Positions 1-12,667 of a stretch of DNA of 64,000 bases are shown one piece after another. Each line of letters starts with the position of its first letter. The first letter of the stretch is position 1. The translations under genes and the position numbers were made by a program. The notes under the pieces are model-generated. The model was not told the DNA's origin and made no database searches. It saw nothing but the letters and a program-made list of their open reading frames with translations. The DNA comes from Entonaema liquescens (taxonomy: Eukaryota > Ascomycota > Sordariomycetes > Xylariales > Xylariaceae): positions 682,001 to 746,000 of the forward strand of contig CADCSX010000025.1 of the NCBI GenBank assembly GCA_902805475.1, given 5' to 3'.

Positions 1-947
1 AGGGAGAACGGTCGTATAGTGCTGCCCGGCGTATCCTGCAGAAACGGGGACCATGGAGCTGGCATGAGAAGACGACAGGTCACTGCGCTTCGAGCGTATG
101 CTGGGCGTTCCCGAGGTGTACGTTGTGGCAGCATCGCGACTTGATGCATGTGTATGACCGGACTTACCAGGTCGTTTCGTCCATGTCTTGGATGAGCTCC
201 CACTTGACGTACCGATATAGAATTCGCTCGCATCACGGGACGAGGAGGGAGAAAAGGGATTAATAAAAGAGGGCGATATCGGACTGATTGGGCTTATCGG
301 ATGCCTACCAAGTACATCAGGTGGCATTAGCGATTGTATGTAGTTGGCCCATTCCTCCAGCGTATATGTGCGATCATCGCCAAGGCGGAACCATAACGTC
401 GTTGGACCAGATTCCTTGGTAGTAGTTAAGCCTGCGGTTCGACTCGATCGGCGTTTTCGTAACTTGTCAGTGGTAGGATCTGGAGATATCTGAATGGCAA
501 GAGTCGGAAGAATTGGTCCTTGCTTGCGATAGGCGACCCTTTGAACCACACAATTCGTTATAGAGGCCATCGAGTGCTGCTGAACCGGTTCCCAATCATC
601 CTATAAGAAATGAGTATTTTCCAGACCTGAAAGACTTATTTCAATTCCTACCTTTGTTTTATATATCGAAAGGTAGATTAAGTCGGGCTGTATTCTTTGC
701 TGCGACTTGGATGATCGGCTGCCGCCATCTTTGATACGAGCGGCGGATAGGACTTGAGAGAAACCACTGTTTGGCTGACTAGCATCTTTGGGCGGACCGA
801 CGACGAGATATCGAGGCTATAAAAGGTAGATGAGTATACGGAGCTTTGTAGGGCGAGGGCATGGTAATTATGGTGGATCATTACCTTCCATGCGGCTCTC
901 CCAATGATACTACCCCGATCTGGGGGAACAAGTAAACCACCCTCCAT
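1..947 (-). CDS. PH-like domain protein, 5' part (3' end outside window)
   Basis: Three exons can be joined on the minus strand: 947-885, 816-652 and 600 to beyond position 1, with introns 884-817 (68 nt, GTAATG...TATAG) and 651-601 (51 nt, GTAGGA...TATAG). Both introns are phase 0. The first 76 residues start MEGGLLVPPDRGSIIGRAAW and continue into a beta-strand-rich stretch (PRYLVVGPP, IYLSIYKTKDDWEPVQQHS, CVVQRVAYRKQGPILPTLAI), then a WFRLGDD...EEWANYIQSL segment that looks like the last strand and C-terminal helix of a pleckstrin-homology fold. After that the protein becomes Ser/Pro-rich (repeated SPIS/SPSF motifs) and low complexity. I recall similar fungal PH-domain proteins of unknown role; the fold assignment is inference. 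The first 276 or so residues are in the window; the stop codon is not. Confidence 0.8.
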
Positions 948-2825
948 GGTAGATCGTGCCGTTTGTCGTCGCTATAGTGGGGGGTTGCGCGATGCAGTTA
1001 GGCTTCTGCCTCACCTTAGAGTATACGATCGCGCGCAACAAGCGACAGATCGAATATAAGATGGACTTAGGACATTAATAATTAACACGGCATATTGGAA
1101 TAAATGGAAGGCCAAGGGAAGAAAGACGTTAGCCTTTCCTTTTTTTACAAGAATTAAGAAAATGGAAACTAAGGAGATGAAAAACTGGAAGACTTCGGGT
1201 CCTCCCGACGATTGTCGAAGGCCTTCTTAATTTTTTGGGCTTCGAGAATGACACTCTTAATTGGATGCTGTAATGAGAGTTGTAGAAGGTTATAAGAGCC
1301 AACCGGACGGAAGGGGTGGCGAGTTAAAGGTTTAGGTTTAGAAAGGAGTGATGAGAAAGTGTAGTATTGCTGACGAGAAACGAGGCTTGTCGCTACTCTT
1401 CACTACATGTACTAACTAGAGAGACCCCCTAAGAAATTATTAATTATATTTTAATGCATGTCATAAGGGTGCTAGCTGGGTGCGCATGCCTACTAGAGTC
1501 TAGTGAGGTCTAGCGCAATAAAGGACCGTCGTACAAAGTACTGTGGTATGGTACCAAAGCATAGCCAGGGTAGCCCAGAATTCTACGCAGTAGCTACTTG
1601 GCACCTACCAAGATCTACAATTTATGAGACATATCTAGGTACCTACGTAATCGCTTCTTGGTCTGTTAGGTACTTACCTAGGGTAGTCTAAGGGCGTAAT
1701 TTGTGATGATTAGCAGTATAAATTCACAGCAGTTACGTCCGTAGAATAATACAATTCGAGTAGGTGCTTGTATATATGCATATTAAGTCTAGAGCTTAAA
1801 GCAATTAAGTTCAAATGTACATTATATTGCTGTAGCCCATAGGTTAATTATGTATGTAGGTACTGGAGTACATACCTCAAAGCAGTATCCACAAGGGGCT
1901 TAGCAAGGAACTGGAAAGAAAAAAAAAATTTAGAAAAGCCTCGGTCTAGTTTTTTCAAAGCCGAACAGAGGAAAAGAATGAGTGAAAGAGGAATGATTTC
2001 CGGCTTGAGTGGATATATAACTTTTGTTCGAGTGTTTTGCTACGGCTTCAAGCCAAGACTAATTGTAATAATATACGATTTTATACAATGAACAACCTTT
2101 ATTCGACTTGTGTAAGCACTTTACAATCCCCCCAGGTATGGATTTTACTCGGTAACAAAGGCGGCTCTCAACCTCCAATCACGGCTTCTAATCGGAACCC
2201 TTGGAAGCTTTGGAACCACACTTCATAGTAAGGTTAGATGGTTTCAGAAAGAACGAAGGATTCAGGTACTATGTATTCCGTACAGGGGGACCTGGTTACG
2301 TGTTTCGCCCAAGACATGCAGACCTGCTTAAGTGCCTTTGCGGAGGGAGATGATAGATTAGGTGAATAGGTGAATTAAGTGAATTAGGTAAGGTCTGCTA
2401 TAAGTGGTAAGGTCAGCTTCGACCGGACAACTACCTCCACTATGTCCAGGTCGTAATCGTCTAAGTCCCGATGATCTAGAGTTTTAACCCATAAGGAGGA
2501 TGACTTGCGAGTCCAGATGCCACAAGCCTTTTACTTTTAAAAGTACACACTCCTATGGGATCATAGTCATCTCGCCAAAATCCATCGATTTGTTCTAACA
2601 ACAACTATCACTTGGCCGAATCCCAGTGGCCTGTGCTATTATTCACAAACCTATGGGGTATAATATACGAGAACGAAGGTGGAGGTAGTCCGAGTTGGAC
2701 GCAAAATACCTAGTGTAGCGGTGGTTACGTCCGAGGTATTGTAAACAATCCAAGAACCCGGGACGATCTAGTGGAAAGGGGCTTCAGCCACCGCTAGTTT
2801 CCAATCACCGATCACGTTTATGATG

Positions 2826-2848
2826 ATGGCCGCAGCTGCTGCGGCCAT
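2826..2848. repeat. Perfect palindrome, 11-bp arms with 1-nt spacer
   Basis: The arms ATGGCCGCAGC and GCTGCGGCCAT flank a single T. The GC-rich arms contrast with AT-rich surroundings. A partial third copy of the arm's outer part (GGCCATCAT) follows at 2852-2860. No gene is adjacent, so a role as terminator or binding site cannot be shown. Confidence 0.85.
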
Positions 2849-4819
2849 AGGGCCATCATAACTAAATGTCAACAAAGAATTCCACTGCCCCTATTGGAGG
2901 ATAGTATAACAATTCTAACAACCTTAGGGGGGTGTTCGCTCTCTTCGTTGGTCGTTCACGGAACATTTTGGTCCTATTAAAATAGCCTGGGCACTTACTA
3001 GTTGGCTGCACGCTTTGGCCTCGACTTGACAGGCAAAGTTTGCCATTGCAGGGGTTTCATTCTTCTATTGGGCCACTCGTCTATCAGCTCTCTGCAACTA
3101 GCTGATGCCCATGTGTTGTGCATGTAAGCGTTGTTAAACCGTGTGGATCACTTGACACCACCATCAGTATGCGTATGCAGTAGACATGCACCCATAATCC
3201 GAACAGATGTGTCCCCCAGTGGATAGGGTTGACCGCGGATATAGTGTATCTTGAATGCAGAGACGCGACTAGAGAAAAAACCCACTTACTGCACTTTCGT
3301 TCTATTGTTCTATTGTTCTAGAAGCACGTACAGGATCAACAGGCGATCCTCGATTTCTGCTAATTACAAGGGGGAGTATACTAATTACCTGCAAGTCTTG
3401 ACCGATGGTTCACATTTAAAAGAGGTGGTGGGAAAGGGGACAACGAGTAGGTGTGTAGGTATGTGTATGACATAATTGACATAATTGACATAATTATTGA
3501 AAAAGCAAGAGAGATAGATGTATGATTCTATGTAACTAGTTTATTTTGGTCATATGACGGACGGTTCTGACATGGGCAGATAACCGACGTCTTAGAGAGC
3601 GATCCCCAGCAAGGATCAGGGGTAGAAGTTTCTTCGAGAGCAAGTTCGAATGATCGGAACTTCATCCCATAGTGGTAGTCCCCGCACTCAAAAGGGGATA
3701 CCCCGCTACCCGTTAGAATTCACATTTTAAAGGAGGCTTTTTTTCTCTTTTCTTTTCTTTTCTTTTCTTATGGTTTCAGCAACTAAAAAACCCGACATTC
3801 CAGGCCCAGCCACGAAACACGTTTTTCTTAAACGGCGTTAACTGCCATACCTCCATGTCTGAATGACAAGTGTCGGGTGGCGTATGTAAAGTGTTCTCTT
3901 CAATTTACTTTTTTATTTAATCGATCGTGAAAAAGGACCATGAAAGTAACAAGCACCAAGAATGAACTCGGCCTTTCCGCTAACCCCTTTGAAGGAGAAC
4001 TGGTTATGTTAGATGCATGAGGAGTACTGGTATGTATCAAGTTGAATTTAGTTGGACAGGTTACTGGAGCGAATACGATAACTTTGAAATTTCTTCGCAA
4101 AGAGTACTTGAGATACATACAATTGCGACGGCAATGTAGCACTCGGCTTATTGCAACGTCGACGCCCAAGAGTACATAGTCTCCTGCCTTATGAGTCTGA
4201 CTACAGCCAACATCGATGTTTAAAGTTACACTGCGGATTATCTCATCTCATCATCTCACCTCACTGCAGATTCTGAGCCTCTTTATCGTCTTTTTTTATA
4301 TCTTCTCTCCGCCTTCGGCCGGCAGCACGATATTGTCTCTTCACCGATATAGTGGCAATATCACGAAGACCAAGACCCCTTGCATATGAATCATGCATAT
4401 CAGCGCCGAAACCGTTCCGGTGTTCGACTTTTGTATGGTGTAACCAGTCTTTGATTTATACTATGTTTGCAAGGCATGCTTAGATCTCTCTTACCCCTTT
4501 CGATGGAGATCTCGTTTATATTGCTGCATTATCAGATCAAGGGAAGTCTCAGTAAGTTGTAGAAGTATTTTGCCAATCTGGCCCATGTAAATATTCAATC
4601 ACAACGTGCTATCATACTATGTAAACATCAGTTACGATCATGTTCCGGGGCATCCGGATTTGGCAGGTTGGTGCAAATACAATCACCCTTCCTTTACCCG
4701 AAATCCTATCTGCTTCCTCCATGCAGTCATATTACTACGCGTACCTAACCTAATTAATCTATATTTACTTGATCTATCTATCGTCACTGCTTTCAGTCTA
4801 CATTAAGTACATCTGTTCA

Positions 4820-4852
4820 TACATACGTACATACATACATACATACTTACAT
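4820..4852. repeat. CATA tetranucleotide microsatellite
   Basis: About seven tandem CATA-type units with one CGTA interruption. Similar short runs occur at 24143-24160 in the Cyk3 3' region. Confidence 0.85.
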
Positions 4853-7224
4853 GTCTACGAAGCACATTATGAGACACGGCGTGGTGAAAACATGGGCGCC
4901 TCACTTTTGATAAATTCGAGGCATTTTCGACTGCTACGGTAAGTCCCGTAACTAAGCGAACCCCTTGAATAAATCACAAAAGCCCCAAACAACTACCATA
5001 GTACTACCACCATGACACGCAGCAATTGAGCCCAGTTCCTTCTATGCGGAGCCTATGGAAATGACTGCACAACGGGCCGGCCCTTTTTACTACGCAGTGA
5101 CCAGAATAGGGTCTTTAACGTAGAAAAGATTCGGTCAAGGCGTGGCGAGCGAACGAAAGGGCTCATAAAATGAAGCCCGGCCCCGCCGCGGATCACTCCC
5201 GCAACTCCATTTCTTGGGACGGGTTGGGATAAGTATCCCCACCAATCCCCCATTATCCCCATATGAAGAATAATTCTGTGGGGATAGTTAAACCGAGACG
5301 GAGGATGAGGTCGTAATAAACAATGTGATGAAATAGCTTTCCATCGGATCCCGCATGTTCAACATCCTATGTACTTTAGGACGTGCTTGTTGTAAAGGAC
5401 TACATACCTATCTATCCTATCACTCAGCCACCATGGGATAAATACAGTGCTGATCAATATCAGACCAGGGCCCCCTTTTCTCTATCCGCAACTTCAGGGT
5501 CTCCATGTACGAAATCGGCTTTGGAAATCCCGCTACATTACATAGGTGGATGACACTGGGATATCCCATGCTCTCCTTCATATGGCGCAAACTTTCACTA
5601 CCGCGAAGGCGTCTGCGGAAGTTTAGTTTTAACAATACGAGGATGCTTGGTCCAAAACATATTCCATGATAAGCAAGCATTTGCGAGGGCAGAGAAAAAG
5701 ATTGGGTCGATTTATTTACCAGTACCGTTGATGGTTAACATTCTGTAGCTTCGACGCAATCACGCAAGGAATGAACCCCTTTATCTGAGATCGTTGTCTC
5801 TCCCTTGCTTGCGTGGCTGCCGATGCGACGATGGCCCACCAACGTCCCAAGAACACGTTGCGGGCGAAGAATTACATACCTTGACGGCCTTAACGATACG
5901 GCACTTCCTGGCCTATCGACAATATCTTCGCTTTTAAGAAAATACCTTTTGTGGGACCCGATGAGAATGCCCTCAAAAGCCTAATGACTTGAAAGTCGAT
6001 TCGGTTCTGAGTACATATCTACGTACATACGATTCGCACCTAAGTCCGGGCTCGGAGGCGATCAACAAGATCAGCAACAGGCCGGGTTTGCTCGCCCCCA
6101 CGCGGCGCAAAAACGGCTCGGGGCTACGTAGCGTTACATAGTATTGAACAGAGGAACGGTACACCCCCTGGCCCTCCCACATGGCAGCATGTATGTATGT
6201 GCAATGTAGCACATAACGCTACAACGACCAAGCACTAAATTAGGGTTCCCTTCCAGCCTTTCCTCCCCAATATACCGTCAACTAAGGCTCGGGCCTCCTA
6301 ATTTTAGAGGGTATAACAGACGGCGGGAAAGCATAACGATCTTCTAATGACTTCATAACTGCTACTTGCGACAGGCATCGTTCTGTGATCAGCACAGCAC
6401 ATATACATAGCCCGGTTGTGACCAGCCGACATTTGTGAGATGGGCGCGGCCGAAGCAAATCGCGACGAACGCTCGCTCGCTCATCTCAGTTCATCCTCAT
6501 CCTCACCATTATCGTCATCTCGCGAATTGATATATTGTAATAGCCGTGCCTATATTGCCCCGAGAATTGATTTCATTTACCTTGACCGCTCTTTTCGTCT
6601 CCCAGCCCGCGGACGCGGACAGGGAGACGAGAGGAAAGGAGACAAAAATAAAGTAAAATAAAACAAAAATAATAAAAATTTAATTGTTATCACGTATCGA
6701 TCGAGGCGCAAGGGCACGGTTGTAATTAACGTGACGCGCAAGACACACACACACACAATTAACCCCCTAGAGGAAAACCAATAATTAATTCGGGGTTTGA
6801 CAAAAAAAAAATAAGGGTCTACTCATTCCTCCATCATCATGACCGGCGAAGAAACGGTGCGCCATCTACGGGCCTACGAAGCCTCAAAAATAGTCGATCC
6901 GTAAGCTCGGGCAGATGCGCCACGATCAATACGATGCCTTCTAGAGCAAAGCCAGCCAGCCAGCCTCGTGTGCAAGGTACATACCTACCTACATATCCCG
7001 ACACGGGCCGACAGTCCCAGGCCGTGGTAGGCGGTCAACAAGGCAGCTGAAATCATCGAGTGTAGAAACGTAACATAAGACAGCATAGCATAGCATTAGT
7101 TAGTCATTCTCATCCGAGACATATTCGTAACTAGCCTGTAGGTATTGATTGCATTATTCATCATAGCTCATAAGCTGACTAGTCCCGGCCTCATCACGCC
7201 CACTGCATACATACACATACAACG

Positions 7225-8954
7225 TCAAGGTAACAAGCCAGCCGTCTCGTCCAGCGCCTTGTTTAACAATTCCGTCGCGATGGGGTCCTGTGGGTGGATA
7301 GCGAGAGCTTGGTGTAGCACCTCGACAGCCAGGTCGAACTTGCCTCCCTGTTCCATGTATATCAGACCCTTGGCCGCGAAGATGGACGCATCCTTTCCGC
7401 CCTGTCGTAAGACTTCGTCGAACTGGTCTAGCGCCTCGTCGTAGCGCTTGGCGCGGCGGTACGCATGGGCCAGGTTGATGCGCGCGGAGATCCAAGCATT
7501 CGGTTCCGAGTCAATGTCCTCGGCGACCTCGAGGGCTTTCAAGAAGAGCGTAGCGGCGTCCTGGGGCCGGTCCTGGTGGTAATAGACCACGCCCATCTCG
7601 TTGAGCAACAGCGGGTCCGTCTTGCAGAGGCCGTACGCCGTCTTGAGAAACTCGTCGGCCAGGGTCATGTTGTTGAGTGCGTGGTTCTGCATGCCTAGGA
7701 AGACCTGCGGTAGGTGGGTGCCCATGAACAGCCGCGCGGCTGTTGAGTACGCCGATATGGCCTGGTCGTGTTCGCCCTCGGCCGCGAACGTGTGCGCGAA
7801 TCCGATCCAGGCTGGGCCGAAGTGCGGATCCATCATGCTAGCTTTACTAAAGTAGCGTCTGGCTTCGGCAATCTTGTCGATGGCGAAGTAGTATATGCCA
7901 ACGGCAAGCCACGTGCAAGGTTCTTCGGGGTGCGTATCGGCAAGGTCGTGTGAGATTAAGAAAAGTACGTTCTTCATCTTAAGTTCGTACAAGCAGGCTA
8001 AGTGTAAAGGATATATACTGAAGTTATATTTGTCTTCTTGGAGCACAGAGTCTGTGATAGCTAGTGCATCCTTATACCTGCATTGTGTATATAGTAAATC
8101 TGCTCGGGCAAGTAGTAAGTCGGGGTTTGATGCGAGGTTATAATGCGTGGATAGGGTCTCGCAGGCAGTTGTAAAAGAGACGGGGTTCCGATACTTGGAA
8201 AGTCTCGTAGTGTAGAGCATCTTTGTAAATTCGGCCGCCTCTTGCGAGGAGGACGAGTCTCCAGAGACATTGATAGCATCGAAATCCAGAGACTCCAAAA
8301 ATTGCCATTCTTCGTCGGGAGACATGAGTGAGTTCTTCATCAGCTGTTGAAAAGCCTCGAAGCATTGAACATCGATGCGGACAGCATCCTTGTAGCACTC
8401 CTTCGCTCGGTCGAAAGCATTCTGCTTAGCATAGCAAATACCTCGTAGAAAGCACATAGCGGCCTCGAAGCGTTTGTTAGCCGCTTCTTCCTCCGATAGC
8501 CCATCTCTCCGCTCGTGTGCTCTTGCGGCGCCTCTTCCATGATGGGAGACGGTACGTGTGCCTGTGTGTTGAGTTTTACGCTTATTTGCAGGATTAGAAA
8601 TCAGGTGTGTGGGATTTCGCTCCCCAAGCACGGTAAGAGCTTCATCGAACCGGGCTTGCTTGATAAAGCAGTGAGCAGCCAGGTACCGGCAAGAAGGGTT
8701 CCGGGAAATGAGGTCCTGTTTAGACAGGAATGTCTGGGCTCTAGTATAGTTTCCAGTAGCGAAATGAACCTGTGCCAGCCAGAACGCGTCATTGTCGTCA
8801 TCTACAGGGAAAGTTTAGTATGTGATTTCGGACATAAACAACGAATACAAAACCCACTGGTCAAGGCTAAAAGTTTGTCCCCAATGAAAATAGCGGACTC
8901 GTATTGTGCTTTGTTTAAGGCGTCTTGCCTCCATTCTCTAAGGAAGTTTTCCAT
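7225..8954 (-). CDS. cdc16: Anaphase-promoting complex subunit Cdc16/Cut9 (APC6), TPR protein
   Basis: Cdc16 is a TPR scaffold subunit of the APC/C ubiquitin ligase, which drives the metaphase-anaphase transition and mitotic exit in the nucleus. Exons are 8954-8858 and 8801-7225, with a 56-nt intron (8857-8802, GTGGGT...CTGTAG, branch-like CTAAAC), giving 557 residues. The protein starts MENFLREWRQDALNKAQYES and the intron falls inside the first repeat, after LLALT. The central part contains the Cut9-type stretch FLRGICYAKQNAFDRAKECY followed by SLMSPDEEWQFLESLDF. Serial TPR units follow (for example IAEARRYFSKASMMDPHFGP, then LLLNEMGVVYYHQDRPQDAA and INLAHAYRRAKRYDEALDQF). The C-terminus stops about 15 residues after the last TPR, somewhat short compared with the tail I recall in relatives; a missed last intron is possible. 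Family assignment is strong. Confidence 0.93.
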
Positions 8955-9615
8955 GATTTTGCAGCGCTGAGAATAGACTCATAGATGTTGAACAAAATGA
9001 GGCTTGCGTCCAAACCCTTGCCGTAACGTATTAAGGGAATACGCGTTTACGATCCGCCCGCGAGGCACCAATATGAGAATCTTCAATATTAAGGTAGTAC
9101 GATCAATGCATCTTCGTCATCAATTTTTATTGCTGCGTTCATTCCATGTAGAGCCGTTAACGATGGTTTTTGATATATTGTATTGTACCTTTTCTATTTA
9201 CGTGGGTTTTGGCGTCTGGCAATGAGGTTCGACGTTCTCACGCGTAGTGGGGCTTATAACTACAAAAGGCACCTAATAAACGCTGGACCAGCGCCAACTC
9301 CACTGGTCCAATAATAGGGTAAGCGCTCCTTCAGGTTCACTTTTAAGCCTCATAAACCGAAACCTATCTACCTAGTTAGGTACCTAGATAACAATAAGCT
9401 TTTTAAAATGTTCTATAACCAGACTTTTTAATTACCTATGTAGTACATGTTGAAGAAGCAATGAGCTCTGCCAACCTTATTTTATCTTATCTTATCGAAG
9501 ATAAATAGCTAACCTACTCACATAAGTAACTAGCCATTGTAACCTTTTAGCCATTGCCCCTCTTCAATCAACACACCTACTACTTTTCCTAGTATTGATT
9601 CCTAGTATTCTTAAT
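8955..9615. other. Intergenic region upstream of cdc16
   Basis: About 660 bp of moderately AT-rich DNA. It carries two ACGCGT hexamers (9041-9046 and 9240-9245) upstream of the cdc16 start and the palindromic octamer AGGTACCT at 9378-9385. No gene seen. Confidence 0.6.
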
Positions 9616-10940
9616 ATGGCTACCCTAACATTCAGCGTTGAGCCAGACGGCGCATACTTCTTTAGCCTTAACGGCATAACGATGCACGCCTAGCCCCTGC
9701 ACCTGATACGCCGCCCCGACGCAACCTCTGGTCGAGTTATGACCGTTTGGATAGTATGGAAGAGGTGTTGATATGTCGCATCACACACGCAATCCAGGGC
9801 TACGGTTCCAAGCTTCCCCAAACCCACCGTGGTGAGGTCTATTCCCCGGACAGTAATCTAGAACCAAGTGTATTCGCTTTAGTCAGAGAGCCCAAGCCCC
9901 AATGCCAGCCGGAGTGCGAAGGGCTTATGGGTGCTGGTCTAAAGGTCCGATCTCCAGTGATGTATCCCGCTAAAGCCAGCTTTGGAGAAGTCGAGGCCGT
10001 CACTAACATGCTACGTACTACTTTCCGGGCTTCACTGCCACCGTGTTGTGGCACGCGCGTATAGGTCGGCGTAGGATCTGACTTGCTTCCCCTTTCTACT
10101 CTGAAGAGATTAGCTGCTATCTGTTGAGCCAGCGACCGCGTCCTACAGCAAATGCATCCCATCTCCCGTCACTACAATAATTAGTGCCAAGGCCCACGCA
10201 AAATGGTTCAACTTACTCATAAAAGAGAAATAGAGCAGGCAGACGCTGATACTATTGTAAAGCAAGACATCACCCATCAAGAACATATCAACAAAGCACG
10301 GCCGAAGCGACTCCTGACTAAGTTCATCCGCACATTCTTACGTGACAGACATGACACCATTATCTCCAAGGCAGAGCAAAGTATACCCTGGTGTGTCTGC
10401 GGTTTCCATGATCCCGGTTAGTCACCGGAGCCTACTACAGTTCCTGATGTCCTTGAAGTGGCCAAAAAACTCTTCGACTGTCGTGATTATGATGCTGTCG
10501 TGAAACTCATAAGCCCCGACGCACCCAAGGTTGAGGTGGACCCCAATGGGCCCGTGATCCTCATAGACCCCGACAGACACAATGCGTATAACTTCACCAG
10601 CTACGCTAACATAAACCGGGAAGAAAAACGTTTCAGACCCACAGCCGAATTCCGCATGGCGGCCGGTTCGCTAGACGGTCTTTGGGTATCGACCTACGCC
10701 AGAATATGTATTGGTATCGTACGCTTCGCTGCCAGCGCTGCGGAAGAAGATATATGGCGGATGATTTATGAATGCCAGAGCGCGGCCATCGACCACACAA
10801 AATACGATATTCTCGATTTCCTCCTAGATCTTGACTTAGCGGAGGAGGCTAAGACCGTGCATTACAGATTGGAGAAGGGTATCCATATTGCGGAGACGCT
10901 TCGATCGTTCTTATTAGTTGAAGAGGATGTGCCTAAATGA
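9616..10940 (+). pseudogene. Decayed protein gene of unknown family
   Basis: An ATG at 9616 opens a frame (MATLTFSVEPDGAYFFSLNG) that ends at 9693, but the neighbouring frame continues the protein-like reading from about 9672 to a stop at 10938-10940. That frame is broken only by TAG at 10062, TGA near 10122, TAG near 10185 and TAG at 10419. The last 172 codons are continuous and clearly protein-like (for example VLEVAKKLFDCRDYDAVVKL, ANINREEKRF, GLWVSTYARICIGIVRFAAS, YDILDFLLDLDLAEEAKTVH). No GT-AG pair removes all four stops; the 24-nt GTTAG...ACAG stretch around the last one is too short for an intron. I do not recognise the family. It may be a recently inactivated gene; a multi-intron gene with odd introns is the alternative. 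Confidence 0.6.
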
Positions 10941-11707
10941 AGTAAGAATATAACTCAGAGGGACGATGGCCCAGATAAAAATCTAGAGAATCGACCATAC
11001 TACTGATGTATGGCGGGCGCATTAGATCGGTTTTGTTGGTTTTGATATCGGGAAGACGATCTTCAAACCGAGGCTGAGTTAAAAGGAGGTGCATATCCCC
11101 AATGCTAACATTGGCAACCAAAAAGGGATAATGAGAAATCTCCTTCCTGTGAAGATCTTTTTCTTCTAACGTAAGTAATAATCTGTGCGGGTAGCACAAG
11201 CTATTTATGTCTCGTATTTTCCCACGTATTACAAAGTATTATTGTCGGTGCCTAGCGAGCGAGCCATAGAGAGAAAGGGAAATATTTTACGACGTCGTTA
11301 TATCAGCTATGTAGGATTCGGGGCTCGGTCGCATTCCGCACGTGCAGGCCACGTATAGCAGCCTCATCATTGGACGAGATGGGAGGCTCCCTGGTGACGA
11401 TTGTCTACTCGTGTGGCGACCGCCAAGTATTTGTGCAGTGCGTGACGTACCTATGTAGTACAATCCAATTGAGCTCGTGCCGTCTTTGCCGACTTGTCTG
11501 TGGTTTATTAGGAGATGATTGACATTTGGAAACCATGGAGTTGTCTGAAACAGATCTAGGCACCAGTATTCGATGATATTGTCAGATTTTTATTATATTC
11601 TCTTGAAGAGACACAATCATGGTATGAATGAATTGCGAGAAACTCAACTCACAAGTTGGTAGAGGGAGTATTATACTGTCTTAGTTATTCGCCGGCGCCG
11701 ACTGGTT
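10941..11707. other. Intergenic region upstream of the SGNH hydrolase gene
   Basis: About 770 bp, no convincing coding signal on either strand. The minus-strand frame at 10933-11199 has no splice context and ordinary composition. Confidence 0.55.
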
Positions 11708-12667
11708 ATGATGGCGAGTTTTTATAAGCTGGCGGGCATCTCCGCGGCGGCGTTGATTTTAATAAGTAGGTCCTAATATCACGAAGAGCCGCATAGTCAC
11801 CCCACAGCTAGACTAATATAGAAAATCTGCATAGTTCTCTTCCTCACGCAATCAGTCGATGTTGAATACCAATGGCGTCGCTTAGCCCACGGCAAGGAAA
11901 AGCCATCGCAGGACGGCGCTATAGCGGGCGGGACGCCTTTGCGCATCATGTTCCTCGGCGCCTCGGTCACCCGCGGCGAGCAATCGACCGGCGATCGGGG
12001 ATACCGGAAGCATCTCCGCGACGGACTTGTGTTACGGGGTAATCCAGTCAACTGCGTCGGCTTCAACCGTCTCGGCGACTTCCCAGACAACGACGTTGAA
12101 GGCTACGGCGCGAATCGGATAAGACAGATTCGCGAACACGCAGAACAGGCCGTGCCGTACTTGCAGCCGAATCTCGTCCTCATACAGGTCGGCACCAGTG
12201 ATTGCTTCCAGAAGGATGACGAGGCCAATATTATGGGGCGGATGCGTGATCTGGTCGAGTATCTGCTCAAGGCCTCGCCGCATGCTACGGTTATCATGTC
12301 GACCGTCCTGACGACCCCCAATCTCGAGTTCGAGCCGTGTATGAAGAGCGCCAACGCCCAGATCCGGCAGGCCGCTACCGACTTGATCCGGGAAGGCAAG
12401 CCGGTCGCGCTAGCGGAGATGCACTACGACCAGGGTCTCCCGCGCCGGCCACGACCGGCGGATATCGGGAACGATCGTATCCACCCTACCGACGACGGGT
12501 ACTTTATGATGGGCGACATCTTCATGGAGAAGATCCGCGAGGTCGATAAGAAGGGTTTCATAAAGTACCCCGTAGACAACGGCATCCCTGACGACGGTGA
12601 AGCTAGCAGGGAAATAGAGGATCAGTTAAAAGCGAAGGCGGAGAAGGAACATCCCCTCGGGCGGTAG
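11708..12667 (+). CDS. SGNH/GDSL-type hydrolase, carbohydrate-esterase-3-like
   Basis: Exons 11708-11765 and 11835-12667 (intron 69 nt, GTAGGT...GCATAG) give 296 residues. The first exon supplies a hydrophobic N-terminus (MMASFYKLAGISAAALILI), a signal peptide or membrane anchor. The catalytic domain shows block I as GASVTRG (Ser63), a block-II-like PDNDVEGYGA, block III as VGTSDC (139-142) and block V as DRIHPTDDGY (Asp233, His236). Families such as CE3 remove acetyl groups from xylan-like polysaccharides; the LRIMFLGAS opening and DND-EG motif favour that group. Oddities: block I has GAS instead of GDS, and the SGNH asparagine of block III is replaced by serine, so activity may be altered. 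Likely secreted or in the secretory pathway. Substrate is inference. Confidence 0.85.

Larger units (their letters stand above)
948..7224. other. Intergenic block, no gene seen
   Basis: About 6.3 kb upstream of the PH-like gene and downstream of cdc16. All open frames are under 100 codons, lack convincing splice partners and do not look like proteins. It holds a perfect 11-bp inverted repeat (2826-2848), a decamer tandem repeat around 3473-3500, a TTTTC microsatellite near 3743-3768, a CATA microsatellite near 4820-4850 and a short CA run near 6741-6756. Confidence 0.7.

Noticed and set aside
10411..10434. GTTAG...ACAG stretch as an intron removing the last stop of the decayed gene
   Set aside because: Only 24 nt, below the size needed for fungal splicing, with no branch site.
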